The notes: a model not told the origin generated them from the letters alone. Positions 6,251 through 13,554 are shown, numbered from the stretch's first letter. The stretch is 18,369 bases of DNA from Bacteroidales bacterium UBA4912 (GCA_002398875.1 DHCC01000056.1:6101-24469); one strand, 5' to 3'. Program-made: numbers and translations.

Positions 6251-8272
6251 ATGTTGAATAAGATATTTTCGATTATAACATTCCTGTTTATCTCGTTGCT
6301 AATGGCTGTTATGTTTCACTCTTGTGCAAATATGGCAGCGCCAACGGGTGGTCCGTATGACGTGGATCCGCCTGTTGTAATTGGTTCTTCTCCCGCTTTC
6401 AACTCACTAAATGTAACTCCTAAAAGAGTAGAGATTGAGTTTGATGAGAATATTAAAATCGAGAGTCCGACCGAGAAAGTGATAATCACTCCACCACAAA
6501 TAAATATGCCGATAATCCGCTCTATCGGTAAAAAAGCTGTTGTTGAACTTAATGATGAGCTTTTCCCAAATACCACTTATACTATTGATTTTACGGATGC
6601 TATTGTTGATAATAACGAGAGCAATCCTCTTGAAAACTTCGTATTCTCTTTTTCCACAGGAGACCAGCTTGATACGCTTTCTATTTCAGGTAGAGTGCTC
6701 AATGCAGAGGATCTTGAACCGTTATCAGGTGTATATGTTGGCATTCACACTAATTTTGATGATACAGTCTTTACAAATGTTCCTTTTGAGCGCATCTCAA
6801 GAACCAACTCGCGCGGTGATTTCACTGTTCGCGGTATGGCCCCCGGGAAATATAGGGTATTTGCACTGACTGATATGAACAGGGACTACAAATATGATAA
6901 TCCACAGGAATCTGTGGCTTTCCTTGACTCAATTATTTCACCGTCAACAATGGGTGCTGTGCGCCAGGATACTATATTTTTGGATAGCTTAACTATTGAT
7001 ACTATCAAGACAGTTGAATATACACGTTTTCTGCCTGATGATCTTGTCTTGCGCTCTTTCATGTCAGATTTCCAGCGTCAGTATTTGCAAAGGAGTGAGC
7101 GTCCTGTGGAAAACAAATTGAATATTATCTTTGGTGCGCCAACTGATATGCCCACCTTCTCAATTATTGAGCCTGAGGTTTCTCGAGATGACTGGTATGT
7201 GATGGAAAGGAGCATTAATAATGATACATTGATGTTGTGGATTACTGATTCTCTTATTTATAAGCAGGATACAATCCGTATGGAGATCAATTATATTGAA
7301 ACGGATACTCTGAATCAAAATATTCTGACTACCGACACGATTAGTTTTAATTTTAGGCGACAAACCGACAGAGGTCAGTCACGCAGGGCTGAAAGGGAGG
7401 CTGAACGACAAAAAGAAGCGGCTCTGAGGCAGGCTGATAGTCAGATTGAGAATGAAGCAGGTGTTGAAGCCGACAGCCTTGTTAAACAGAGTTTACCTGA
7501 AATAGAGTTTCTGAGAATAAATAATAATATTCAGTCGACTTTTGAGCTATTCAACCCAATAAGAATTGAATTTGATCAACCTGTTGTTGAGTTTGATTCC
7601 TCTTTTGTAGAGCTCTCAATTCAGGTGGATTCTTTATATGAAGCTATCCCATTCCGAATGGAAGCAGACTCTCTTAATCCCAGGAAATTTACTCTGCGTC
7701 CGCGTTGGGAACCGGGTGGCAACTACAAGATTACAATAGATTCAGCAACTGTATTTAGTCACTATGGTCTGTGGAATAATAAATTAGAGCAGACATTTAC
7801 GGTTAAGCCGCTGGATCAGTATGGAAACCTGGAAATAAGGATTAACGGACTGCCTGAAGGTAAGCAAGCCTTTGTGCAACTGTTGAATAACTCAGATAAA
7901 CCATTTAGGAAAAGTTTTGTCAAAGCAAATGTCGTGAGATTTCAGGACTTGCCTCCGGGCGATGTTTATGCCCGTCTCATAATTGATGAAAATGAAGATG
8001 GAGTATGGACAACGGGTAATTATGAAGAGGGGCGGCAACCGGAAGAGGTGTTTTACTACAACAATAAGTTTGTAATCAGAGCATATTCTGATCATCTTGA
8101 AGAGTGGAATGTCAATTCTGCTCCACTGATAAAACAAAAACCACTGGAGATAACAATAAACAAGCCTGAAGAGAAACGACAGAGAAACCCAAATCTTGAG
8201 AGGGAAAGACAATCGCAACAACAACAAAACAGACAAGGTTCACCTTTTTCAGGTATGGGTACTGGATTTTAA
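6251..8272 (+). CDS. Ig-like domain lipoprotein (SbsA/Big_5-type N-terminal domain)
   Basis: This 673-residue protein is probably a lipoprotein: a hydrophobic segment (about 5-21) leads to a lipobox-like FHSC with C25, followed by ANMAAPTGGPYDVDPPVV, the opening typical of this Bacteroidota family. Residues about 40-135 form a Big_5-type Ig-like domain (PPVV, SPAFNSLNVTPKRVEIEFDENI, LFPNTTYTIDF, NPLENFVFSFSTG). Residues about 143-225 resemble a carboxypeptidase-regulatory/CNA-B-like beta domain (SISGRV, TNSRGDFTVRGMAPGKYRVFAL, then a DMNRDYKYD calcium-loop-like segment). A charged, probably helical linker lies near 370-415. A second beta-rich region repeats the Ig pattern, with another Asp-rich DENEDGVW loop. 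The C-terminus is Gln/Arg-rich. No catalytic motif was seen, so a structural or envelope role is likely. Ten bases separate it from the DUF3108 gene, suggesting one transcript. Confidence 0.85.
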   Translation: MLNKIFSIITFLFISLLMAVMFHSCANMAAPTGGPYDVDPPVVIGSSPAFNSLNVTPKRVEIEFDENIKIESPTEKVIITPPQINMPIIRSIGKKAVVELNDELFPNTTYTIDFTDAIVDNNESNPLENFVFSFSTGDQLDTLSISGRVLNAEDLEPLSGVYVGIHTNFDDTVFTNVPFERISRTNSRGDFTVRGMAPGKYRVFALTDMNRDYKYDNPQESVAFLDSIISPSTMGAVRQDTIFLDSLTIDTIKTVEYTRFLPDDLVLRSFMSDFQRQYLQRSERPVENKLNIIFGAPTDMPTFSIIEPEVSRDDWYVMERSINNDTLMLWITDSLIYKQDTIRMEINYIETDTLNQNILTTDTISFNFRRQTDRGQSRRAEREAERQKEAALRQADSQIENEAGVEADSLVKQSLPEIEFLRINNNIQSTFELFNPIRIEFDQPVVEFDSSFVELSIQVDSLYEAIPFRMEADSLNPRKFTLRPRWEPGGNYKITIDSATVFSHYGLWNNKLEQTFTVKPLDQYGNLEIRINGLPEGKQAFVQLLNNSDKPFRKSFVKANVVRFQDLPPGDVYARLIIDENEDGVWTTGNYEEGRQPEEVFYYNNKFVIRAYSDHLEEWNVNSAPLIKQKPLEITINKPEEKRQRNPNLERERQSQQQQNRQGSPFSGMGTGF

Positions 8273-8282
8273 AAATATCAAT

Positions 8283-9083
8283 ATGATTAAAAAAACTACG
8301 TCTATAATTGTATTCATACTACTACTCTTAGGTTTACAGTCAGCAAATGCTCAATGCAAATTAACAAACAGAGCTTTTGCCAGCGGAGAGAATATTCAGT
8401 ATGATCTATATTTCAATTTTGGAATCATCAGAGCACGTGCAGGTAGCGGGTCTTTAACGGTGACTGAAGCTAATTACCGCGGCATTAACTCATTAAAGAG
8501 TGTGATGATGCTCAATACATCAGGTCTGGCTGGTAATATCTACACTGTTAATGATACGCTTACATCTTATATTGACAAAGATTTAAGACCCATGCTGTTC
8601 ACTAAAGAGGCTTTCGAGGGAAGTGATTATTCAGTTGAGAGGCAGTCTTATACTTATAATGGAGATATTATAAGCATACGTTCACTCAGAAACTTCAATG
8701 GTAAAGAAGTTTTTGATGAGGTATTTACTACCGAAGAGTGTGCTTACGATTATTTGTCGGTACTTTCTCTGATTCGCAATATGGATTTTACAGGGATGAA
8801 GCCTGGTGAGAGTAAATATATACAATTTATATCAGGCAGAAAACCTGTTAACATGTATGTTAATTACCAGGGGATTTCAAAAGTCAGAGCTAACAACGGA
8901 AAGACTTATGAGGTGGTTAACATTACAATGACTATTCTTGATGACGCATTCACAAACCAGAAAGAGGCCTTAAAAGCTTCACTTACCAACGACCAAAACC
9001 GAATACCTGTTATAATTGATACTAGTCTGAATATTGGCTCTGTACGTGCCATAATGAAAAGTGTAACAGGTTTGAGAAATTAA
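8283..9083 (+). CDS. DUF3108 family exported protein
   Basis: This 266-residue protein has a clear Sec signal peptide, MIKKTTSIIVFILLLLGL followed by QSANA, cut before Q24. The mature part is beta-rich and begins with the DUF3108 hallmark GENIQYDLYFNFGIIRARAGSG, then LAGNIYTVNDTLTSYID and AYDYLSVLSLIRN. The fold is presumed periplasmic; function is unknown in the family. The open frame continues upstream to an ATG at 8196, but that part overlaps the end of the lipoprotein gene and is polar, so the ATG at 8283 that starts the signal peptide is preferred. The gene follows the lipoprotein by 10 bases and probably shares its promoter. A possible link to lipopolysaccharide or outer-membrane assembly is only suggested by the envelope setting. 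No clear terminator follows; the 155-base gap to rex holds the rex promoter and a dyad. Confidence 0.85.
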   Translation: MIKKTTSIIVFILLLLGLQSANAQCKLTNRAFASGENIQYDLYFNFGIIRARAGSGSLTVTEANYRGINSLKSVMMLNTSGLAGNIYTVNDTLTSYIDKDLRPMLFTKEAFEGSDYSVERQSYTYNGDIISIRSLRNFNGKEVFDEVFTTEECAYDYLSVLSLIRNMDFTGMKPGESKYIQFISGRKPVNMYVNYQGISKVRANNGKTYEVVNITMTILDDAFTNQKEALKASLTNDQNRIPVIIDTSLNIGSVRAIMKSVTGLRN

Positions 9084-9164
9084 GTTACCAATAAAAACAC
9101 CAAAGCATCAAGAAGGGCTAATGTTTTCTGAAGTTTCAAACCAAAAGACTTTCATACTGATTAA

Positions 9165-9206
9165 AGAAATTTATCTTTAAATATAGATTAAAATATTTAA
9201 ATTTCT
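9165..9206. promoter_or_regulatory. AT-rich dyad upstream of rex, candidate operator
   Basis: AGAAATTTA (9165-9173) and TAAATTTCT (9198-9206) form a perfect 9-bp inverted repeat. A second pair, TTTAAATA (9176-9183) and TATTTAAA (9194-9201), is nested within and overlaps the right arm. The right arms cover the -33 element of the rex promoter, where a repressor could act. AT-richness makes chance repeats likelier, so this is tentative. Confidence 0.35.
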
Positions 9207-9226
9207 CCGAAAAGAGCGTATCTTTG
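9196..9226 (+). promoter_or_regulatory. Candidate promoter of rex
   Basis: TTTA (9196-9199, one mismatch to TTTG), a 19-base spacer and TATCTTTG (9219-9226, exact TAnnTTTG) form a near-consensus promoter. Initiation near 9233 leaves only a few bases before the ATG at 9239, so the message is nearly leaderless. The -7 box continues as TTTGTGACAA, which resembles a half-site of the TTGTGA type bound by Rex proteins; autoregulation is possible but unproven. Confidence 0.55.
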
Positions 9227-9238
9227 TGACAAAAAGAC

Positions 9239-9874
9239 ATGTCAGTGCAGACACATTCTAATAAAATCCCCGAACCGGCACTCCGGAGACTTCCCTGGTA
9301 TTTGTCTTATGTTAAACTGCTTAAGAACCAGGGAGAAAAGTATGTTTCCTCTACACAGATAGCGAAAAAAATCGACGTCTCTGCTACTCAGATTGCGAAG
9401 GATCTCTCTTATGTACAGATTAGCGGAAAAACGAGAGTGGGATATGATATCGACGAACTTATTAATGTTTTAGACACTTTCCTTGGCTTCAAAGAGATAC
9501 ATAAAGCTGTGGTGTTTGGTGTTGGTAGTCTTGGTGCCGCTTTATTGTCCGACTCGGGACTAGAGCAATATGGTCTTAAAATAATAGCAGGATTCGATGT
9601 AAAGAAATCAGTTGTAAACACCAATATTCATCAAATCCCGGTTTATCACAGCGATGAATTTGTTGAGATGAACAAACAGATAAATGCTGAAATAGGAGTT
9701 CTCACAGTACCTTCAGGTGTTGCACAAGAGGTTTCCGACTATATGATTAGAGGTGGTATAAAAGGTATCTGGAATTTCACCCCTTTTCGTATTCGTGTTC
9801 CTTCAGGTATCGTACTCCAGAACACTTCTCTATATGCCCATCTTGCAGTTATGTTTAACAGGTTAGATTCATGA
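9239..9874 (+). CDS. rex: Redox-sensing transcriptional repressor Rex
   Basis: This 211-residue regulator senses the NADH/NAD+ ratio; in known Rex proteins NADH binding releases DNA and relieves repression of fermentative and respiratory genes. Residues about 12-75 form the winged-helix DNA-binding domain (IPEPALRRLPWYLSYVKLL, then VSATQIAKDLSYVQISGKTRVGYDI). The Rossmann domain follows, with the dinucleotide loop VVFGVGSLGAAL near 90-100 and an acidic residue at the end of the second strand (AGFD). GIWNFTPFRIRVP and the C-terminal helix ending VMFNRL are family features; that helix swaps between subunits in Rex dimers. The ATG at 9239 is chosen because it closely follows the promoter and precedes the conserved LRRLPWYL. 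Its stop overlaps the start of the FAH-family gene (ATGA), suggesting translational coupling. Confidence 0.93.
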   Translation: MSVQTHSNKIPEPALRRLPWYLSYVKLLKNQGEKYVSSTQIAKKIDVSATQIAKDLSYVQISGKTRVGYDIDELINVLDTFLGFKEIHKAVVFGVGSLGAALLSDSGLEQYGLKIIAGFDVKKSVVNTNIHQIPVYHSDEFVEMNKQINAEIGVLTVPSGVAQEVSDYMIRGGIKGIWNFTPFRIRVPSGIVLQNTSLYAHLAVMFNRLDS

Positions 9875-10485
9875 AAATATTTGCAATAGGATTAAATTAT
9901 GCTTCCCACAATAAAGAGATGAAACGCACGTTTGTAAGTGAGGAGCCGGTTTTATTTATGAAGCCGGACACTGCTTTGCTTAAAGACGGAAAGCCATTTC
10001 TGCTTCCTGATTTCTCTGATGAGATGCATTACGAAACAGAGATAGTGGTTAAAGTAAACCGACTTGGCAAGACCATCGCTGAACGTTTTGCTCATCGTTA
10101 TTATGATGAAATTACTGTTGGAATTGATTTCACGGCACGTGATCTTCAGCGCAAACAGAAAGAACTTGGCTTACCTTGGGAGATTGCCAAGAGTTTTGAT
10201 AATTCTGCTGCAATAGGTGAATTCATTTCAAAAAGTGAATTTGAAGATATTCAAAATATCAATTTTCATCTTGATATTAATGAATCAACAGTACAGCAGG
10301 GAAATACAAAGGATATGATATATTCTGTTGACCGGATTATTTCTTATATTAGCAGATTCTTTACACTGAAGATTGGTGATCTTATCTTTACCGGTACTCC
10401 TGCAGGTATTGGTGCTGTTAATATTAACGATCATCTGCAGGGATATATTGAAGACAGGAAATTGCTTGACTTCAGAGTTAAGTAA
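9871..10485 (+). CDS. Fumarylacetoacetate hydrolase (FAH) family protein, FAHD1/YcgM-like
   Basis: This 204-residue protein is a single-domain FAH-fold enzyme. Small members of this family act as acylpyruvate hydrolases, oxaloacetate decarboxylases or in aromatic degradation; the exact substrate is not predictable here. Visible motifs are GLNYASHNKEM at the N-terminus (H13), LFMKPDTALL, the metal-binding HYETEIVV (E55, E57), GIDFTARDLQ (D86), EIAKSFDNSAAIG (K107) and the C-terminal IFTGTPAGIGAV. The three acidic metal ligands and the active-site Lys are all present, so it should be active. It is cytoplasmic. The ATG overlaps the rex stop by four bases, so it is co-translated with rex and may be part of a redox-linked unit. 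A hairpin at 10491-10511 follows the stop. Confidence 0.9.
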   Translation: MKIFAIGLNYASHNKEMKRTFVSEEPVLFMKPDTALLKDGKPFLLPDFSDEMHYETEIVVKVNRLGKTIAERFAHRYYDEITVGIDFTARDLQRKQKELGLPWEIAKSFDNSAAIGEFISKSEFEDIQNINFHLDINESTVQQGNTKDMIYSVDRIISYISRFFTLKIGDLIFTGTPAGIGAVNINDHLQGYIEDRKLLDFRVK

Positions 10486-10490
10486 TAGAT

Positions 10491-10511
10491 TGCCATTTTT
10501 TTTAAGTGGCA
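10491..10511 (+). other. RNA hairpin between the FAH gene and porV
   Basis: TGCCATTT (10491-10498) pairs with AAGTGGCA (10504-10511), with one U-G pair, around a five-T loop. It starts 6 bases after the FAH stop and 54 bases before the porV start. No T run follows on the plus strand, so it is not a classical terminator. It could be a 3'-end stabiliser, a weak attenuator or chance. Confidence 0.35.
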
Positions 10512-10564
10512 CATTAGCAGGCGTTTTATTGGAAATTATCTCTGTGAATAAATATCTAAGTAAC

Positions 10565-11731
10565 ATGCACAAACAATTAGTTTCATTTCTGTTTTGCACC
10601 CTTTTATTATTGTTGCCTCATAATCTAATAGGGCAGGAAAGGGACAATAACCCAATTCTAACGGCAATGCCATCGCTGCAAATTGCGCCTGACGCAAGAG
10701 GTGGAGGGATGGGTGATATTGGTGCTGCAACAATGCCTGATGTTTATTCTCAGCACTGGAACGCGGCTAAATATCCTTTTATAACTTCCGAAGCAGGACT
10801 GGCTTTTTCTTATACTCCATGGTTGAGTAAATTGGTTAATGATATTAATATGTTGTATGCTTCAGGATTCTGGAAATTTGGAGATCAGGATCTGAATGCT
10901 GTTAGTACTTCTATAAGATATTTTTCTCTGGGAGATGTGGAGATTGCTGATATGGCCGGTGAATTCTGGTACAATGTGATGCCTTACGAAATGGCTATTG
11001 ATGCTGCGTATTCACGTAAGCTTTCCGAGACTTTCTCCGGTGCTGTGACACTTAGGTATATCAGGGGTGACTATTCAACAGGTGGCGATGAGTCTACTCC
11101 TGGTAATGCTTTTGCAGCTGATGTTGCAGGTTACAATGAATCATATTTCTATATGGGGCGCTCCGAAGCGTTGCTTGGATTAGGATTTAATCTTTCAAAC
11201 ATCGGAACCAAGATATCTTATGATGGTGGTACAACATCTATGTTCCTGCCCACAAACCTAAGGGTGGGGGCTTCTTTGGGTTATCCTATAGATGCAAAAA
11301 ACACTATTACACTGAGTCTGGATCTTAACAAACTGATGGTGCCTACTCCTCAGCTTCCTGTTGAAGATGAAACTGAAGAACAGATGTTTCAGCGTATCGA
11401 GGATTATAATGATATTTCTTCTATTGGCGGAATATTCAAGTCACTTGGCGATGCGCCGGGTGGTTTTCAGGAGGAGTTACAAGAGGTTATGTGGTCACTT
11501 GGTGCTGAGTATGTTTATAATAATCAGTTTTCACTGCGTGCAGGCTACTTCAACGAAAATGAATACAAGGGAAACCGCAGATATGTTGCTTTCGGTGCAG
11601 GCTTCAGAATAAAAGCCTTTCAGATTGATGCCTCTTATCTCTCTTCCACTTCGCAGTCAAATCCACTTGATCAGACGCTGCGCATCTCCTTAGGGTTTGA
11701 TATTGAAGGACTCAGGAATTTAATGAACTAA
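10565..11731 (+). CDS. porV: Type IX secretion system outer-membrane protein PorV (LptO)
   Basis: This 388-residue protein matches the PorV/LptO family of FadL-like outer-membrane beta barrels. In Porphyromonas gingivalis and other Bacteroidota, PorV takes T9SS cargo from the translocon and carries it to the PorU sortase on the cell surface. A signal peptide spans residues 1 to about 24 (MHKQLVSFLFCTLLLLLPHN, cut near LIGQ). The mature start, ILTAMPSLQIAPDARGGGMGDIGAATMPDV followed by SQHWNAAKYPF, is diagnostic in pattern. Many alternating beta strands follow, and the protein ends in an aromatic/hydrophobic strand (LRISLGFDIEGL). Length agrees with the roughly 390-residue family size. The frame is open to 10373, inside the FAH gene, but the ATG at 10565 that begins the signal peptide is preferred. 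porU is not next door in this window; ispF is, 24 bases downstream. Confidence 0.88.
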   Translation: MHKQLVSFLFCTLLLLLPHNLIGQERDNNPILTAMPSLQIAPDARGGGMGDIGAATMPDVYSQHWNAAKYPFITSEAGLAFSYTPWLSKLVNDINMLYASGFWKFGDQDLNAVSTSIRYFSLGDVEIADMAGEFWYNVMPYEMAIDAAYSRKLSETFSGAVTLRYIRGDYSTGGDESTPGNAFAADVAGYNESYFYMGRSEALLGLGFNLSNIGTKISYDGGTTSMFLPTNLRVGASLGYPIDAKNTITLSLDLNKLMVPTPQLPVEDETEEQMFQRIEDYNDISSIGGIFKSLGDAPGGFQEELQEVMWSLGAEYVYNNQFSLRAGYFNENEYKGNRRYVAFGAGFRIKAFQIDASYLSSTSQSNPLDQTLRISLGFDIEGLRNLMN

Positions 11732-11755
11732 TGTTTTTTTTAATCTTTTCTCGCG

Positions 11756-12232
11756 ATGTTAAGAGTTGGGTTTGGTTATGATATGCATCAGCTTCAGGAA
11801 GGGCGTGATCTTTGGATAGGTGGTATAAAAATAGATTTTCATCTTGGTTTAAAGGGGCATTCCGATGCTGATGTTCTTATTCATGCAATTTGTGATGCAC
11901 TGTTGGGTGCTGCAAATATGCGGGATATTGGGTATCATTTTCCCGATACTTCTGACGAATATGAGAATATCGACAGCTCAATTCTACTAAAAAAAACAGT
12001 TGTCCTGCTCAAACAGAAGGGCTACTCTATAAATAATATTGATAGTACGATTTGCGCAGAAAAGCCAAAGCTTAACCCTTTTATCCCGGCTATGCAACAA
12101 AGACTAGCCGAAGTAATGAGTATCGATTCTGATTTAATTTCAATTAAAGCAACCACTTCCGAAAAGATGGGCTTTGTTGGACGTGAAGAGGGCATTACGG
12201 CTTATGTTGTAGTACTGATTGAAAAAAGTTAA
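11756..12232 (+). CDS. ispF: 2-C-methyl-D-erythritol 2,4-cyclodiphosphate synthase
   Basis: This 158-residue enzyme catalyses the cyclisation step of the non-mevalonate (MEP) isoprenoid pathway, releasing CMP from 4-diphosphocytidyl-methylerythritol 2-phosphate. It works as a homotrimer in the cytoplasm with zinc in the active site. The N-terminus RVGFGYDMHQL gives metal ligands D9 and H11; GHSDADVLIHAICDALLGA gives H43; DIGYHFPDT and TTSEKMGFVGREEGI are family signatures. Length is standard. It follows porV by 24 bases containing a T-rich leader and precedes the methyltransferase-like gene by only 2 bases, so the three are probably co-transcribed. As I recall, porV-ispF adjacency also occurs in Porphyromonas. 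Confidence 0.97.
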   Translation: MLRVGFGYDMHQLQEGRDLWIGGIKIDFHLGLKGHSDADVLIHAICDALLGAANMRDIGYHFPDTSDEYENIDSSILLKKTVVLLKQKGYSINNIDSTICAEKPKLNPFIPAMQQRLAEVMSIDSDLISIKATTSEKMGFVGREEGITAYVVVLIEKS

Positions 12233-12234
12233 CT

Positions 12235-12897
12235 ATGTCTGTCTTCAAATGGTTGCTACGCAAAAGACAGTCAAAAGGCCATGGTGTTCATTCTCCTTTT
12301 GCTTTTGAACTGATAACAAAAGTGCTTTATTCTCCCTACTCATATTATGCTTTTTCTGATATAATAAAGCAGGTAGGGCACGATCAGGATAAGGAGTACA
12401 ATCAGTTGTCATACCGGTTTGTAAACCATTTTAAACCTGGCAATATCATGGAAGTCAATCCTGGTAAAGGAGTAGGCTCACTTTATATTTTATCGCCTTC
12501 AGCCGATATCAACTGTACTTTTATTGAATCTTCTGTTGAAAATATCCCTTACGCCAAAGAGATTATTCATGGTTATTTTCATTCAAGAGATCATTATTCA
12601 AAAGAGCGGGATGTCTTTTTTAACTCCTCGTTAGACGAAATCACATTTGAGAAATTTGACGCAATATTTATAAATTTGGATTGTGAGGATATTTCCTTAT
12701 ATTCGTTGGAAAGATTGTTTGAACTTAGCAGCGAAAACTGTTTCTGGGTTATTAACCATATCAACAAAAAATTGAATAAACAATTATGGCGTCATATCGT
12801 TAATGATGCAAGAACAGGAATCACATTTGATTTTAAGAACAGAACAGGTATAGCTTTTTTGCGACCTGTTTATCAAAAAGAAAATTTTAGTGTTTAG
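12235..12897 (+). CDS. Class I SAM-dependent methyltransferase-like protein with degenerate motifs
   Basis: This 220-residue cytoplasmic protein begins FKWLLRKRQSKGHGVHSPFAF, a start shared by a Bacteroidota group annotated as SAM-dependent methyltransferases. The Rossmann-like order can be followed: motif I IMEVNPGKGVGSLYI (71-85), an acidic residue ending the next strand (FIES, E98), FDAIFINLD (141-149) and a late WVINHI followed by a C-terminal hairpin GITFDFKNRTGIAFLRP. Motif I has EVNPGKGVG in place of the usual E-x-G-x-G-x-G, and the segment that is often Asp-Asp or Asp-Asn in related O-methyltransferases reads NH. The methyl-donor site may therefore be weakened or changed. It lies 2 bases after ispF, so is translationally linked. 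Substrate is unknown. Confidence 0.7.
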   Translation: MSVFKWLLRKRQSKGHGVHSPFAFELITKVLYSPYSYYAFSDIIKQVGHDQDKEYNQLSYRFVNHFKPGNIMEVNPGKGVGSLYILSPSADINCTFIESSVENIPYAKEIIHGYFHSRDHYSKERDVFFNSSLDEITFEKFDAIFINLDCEDISLYSLERLFELSSENCFWVINHINKKLNKQLWRHIVNDARTGITFDFKNRTGIAFLRPVYQKENFSV

Positions 12898-12935
12898 TTG
12901 AATGTATAATGATTACAGTTCACGATAGTCATAGA

Positions 12936-12959
12936 TTGTAGAACATTTCATATCTACAA
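12936..12959. promoter_or_regulatory. Dyad upstream of the corrinoid adenosyltransferase gene
   Basis: TTGTAGA (12936-12942) and TCTACAA (12953-12959) form a perfect 7-bp inverted repeat with a 10-base spacer, ending 24 bases before the ATG at 12984. It may be an operator or leader hairpin. No TAnnTTTG box or cobalamin riboswitch was recognised in the 86-base gap. Confidence 0.3.
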
Positions 12960-12983
12960 AAAAAGAATATTTTAAATCCAAAA

Positions 12984-13544
12984 ATGAAGAAAAGCTTAAT
13001 ATACACCAAAACAGGAGATAAAGGAACAACCGGACTGGTTGGTGGTACTCGTGTACCGAAGACTCATATCCGACTGGAGGCTTATGGAACTGTTGATGAG
13101 CTCAACAGTTTTGTCGGCTGGCTCAACTGTGTTATAGAGAACTCCGAACATCAGGAGTTCCTTCGTTATATTCAGCACAGACTGTTTACAATAGGTTCTT
13201 ACTTGGCAACGGAGACTGAGTCAAAGCAACCAAAAGAGGCAAGTATCTTAACTAATAAGGATATCGAGCGATTGGAAAAACAGATGGATCAGCTGGATAG
13301 TCAACTGCCTCGGTTAAACCGCTTTGTGCTCCCGGGAGGTAGTGAGTCGGCCTCCAGAGCTCATATTTGCCGCACAATTACACGTCGTGTTGAACGTAAT
13401 GTGTATAAAGTAGCAGAATTGTATCCTGTTTCAGAAGAAGTGCTGATCTTCCTAAACCGGCTGTCAGACTACTTCTTCCTGCTTGCCAGACATGAGAATA
13501 ACAAATTTTCACAAGAAATATACTGGGAACAGGGGGATATATGA
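12984..13544 (+). CDS. PduO-type cob(I)alamin adenosyltransferase
   Basis: This 186-residue enzyme transfers the adenosyl group of ATP to reduced corrinoid, making adenosylcobalamin for enzymes such as methylmalonyl-CoA mutase. It acts as a cytoplasmic trimer of helical bundles. The N-terminal ATP-binding motif YTKTGDKGTTGL (7-18) is complete. AYGTVDELNSFVGW, FVLPGGSESASRAHICRTITRRVERNV (R130, R134, R135, E137) and LNRLSDYFFLLAR are characteristic of the PduO/MMAB class rather than CobA or EutT. Length is usual. It follows the methyltransferase-like gene by 86 bases that include a small dyad. No other B12 gene is present in the window. Gene names pduO, cobO and mmab are used variously, so no symbol is given. 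Confidence 0.93.
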   Translation: MKKSLIYTKTGDKGTTGLVGGTRVPKTHIRLEAYGTVDELNSFVGWLNCVIENSEHQEFLRYIQHRLFTIGSYLATETESKQPKEASILTNKDIERLEKQMDQLDSQLPRLNRFVLPGGSESASRAHICRTITRRVERNVYKVAELYPVSEEVLIFLNRLSDYFFLLARHENNKFSQEIYWEQGDI

Positions 13545-13554
13545 AAACTTTTTA

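Noticed and set aside
6540..6869. A 109-codon plus-strand frame inside the lipoprotein gene
   Set aside because: It is an overlapping alternative frame with a hydrophobic composition typical of frame-shifted reading; the host gene has a signal peptide and recognisable domains.
10373..10564. N-terminal extension of the PorV frame, with a hydrophobic segment
   Set aside because: It overlaps the end of the FAH gene in another frame, while a normal signal peptide begins at the ATG at 10565.
12905..12910. TATAAT-like sequence in the gap before the adenosyltransferase gene
   Set aside because: It resembles the E. coli -10 box, which is not the promoter type of this phylum, and no suitably spaced upstream element was seen.
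12898..12983. Possible cobalamin riboswitch before the adenosyltransferase gene
   Set aside because: The gap is only 86 bases and no B12-box-like conserved segment was found; only a small dyad is present.
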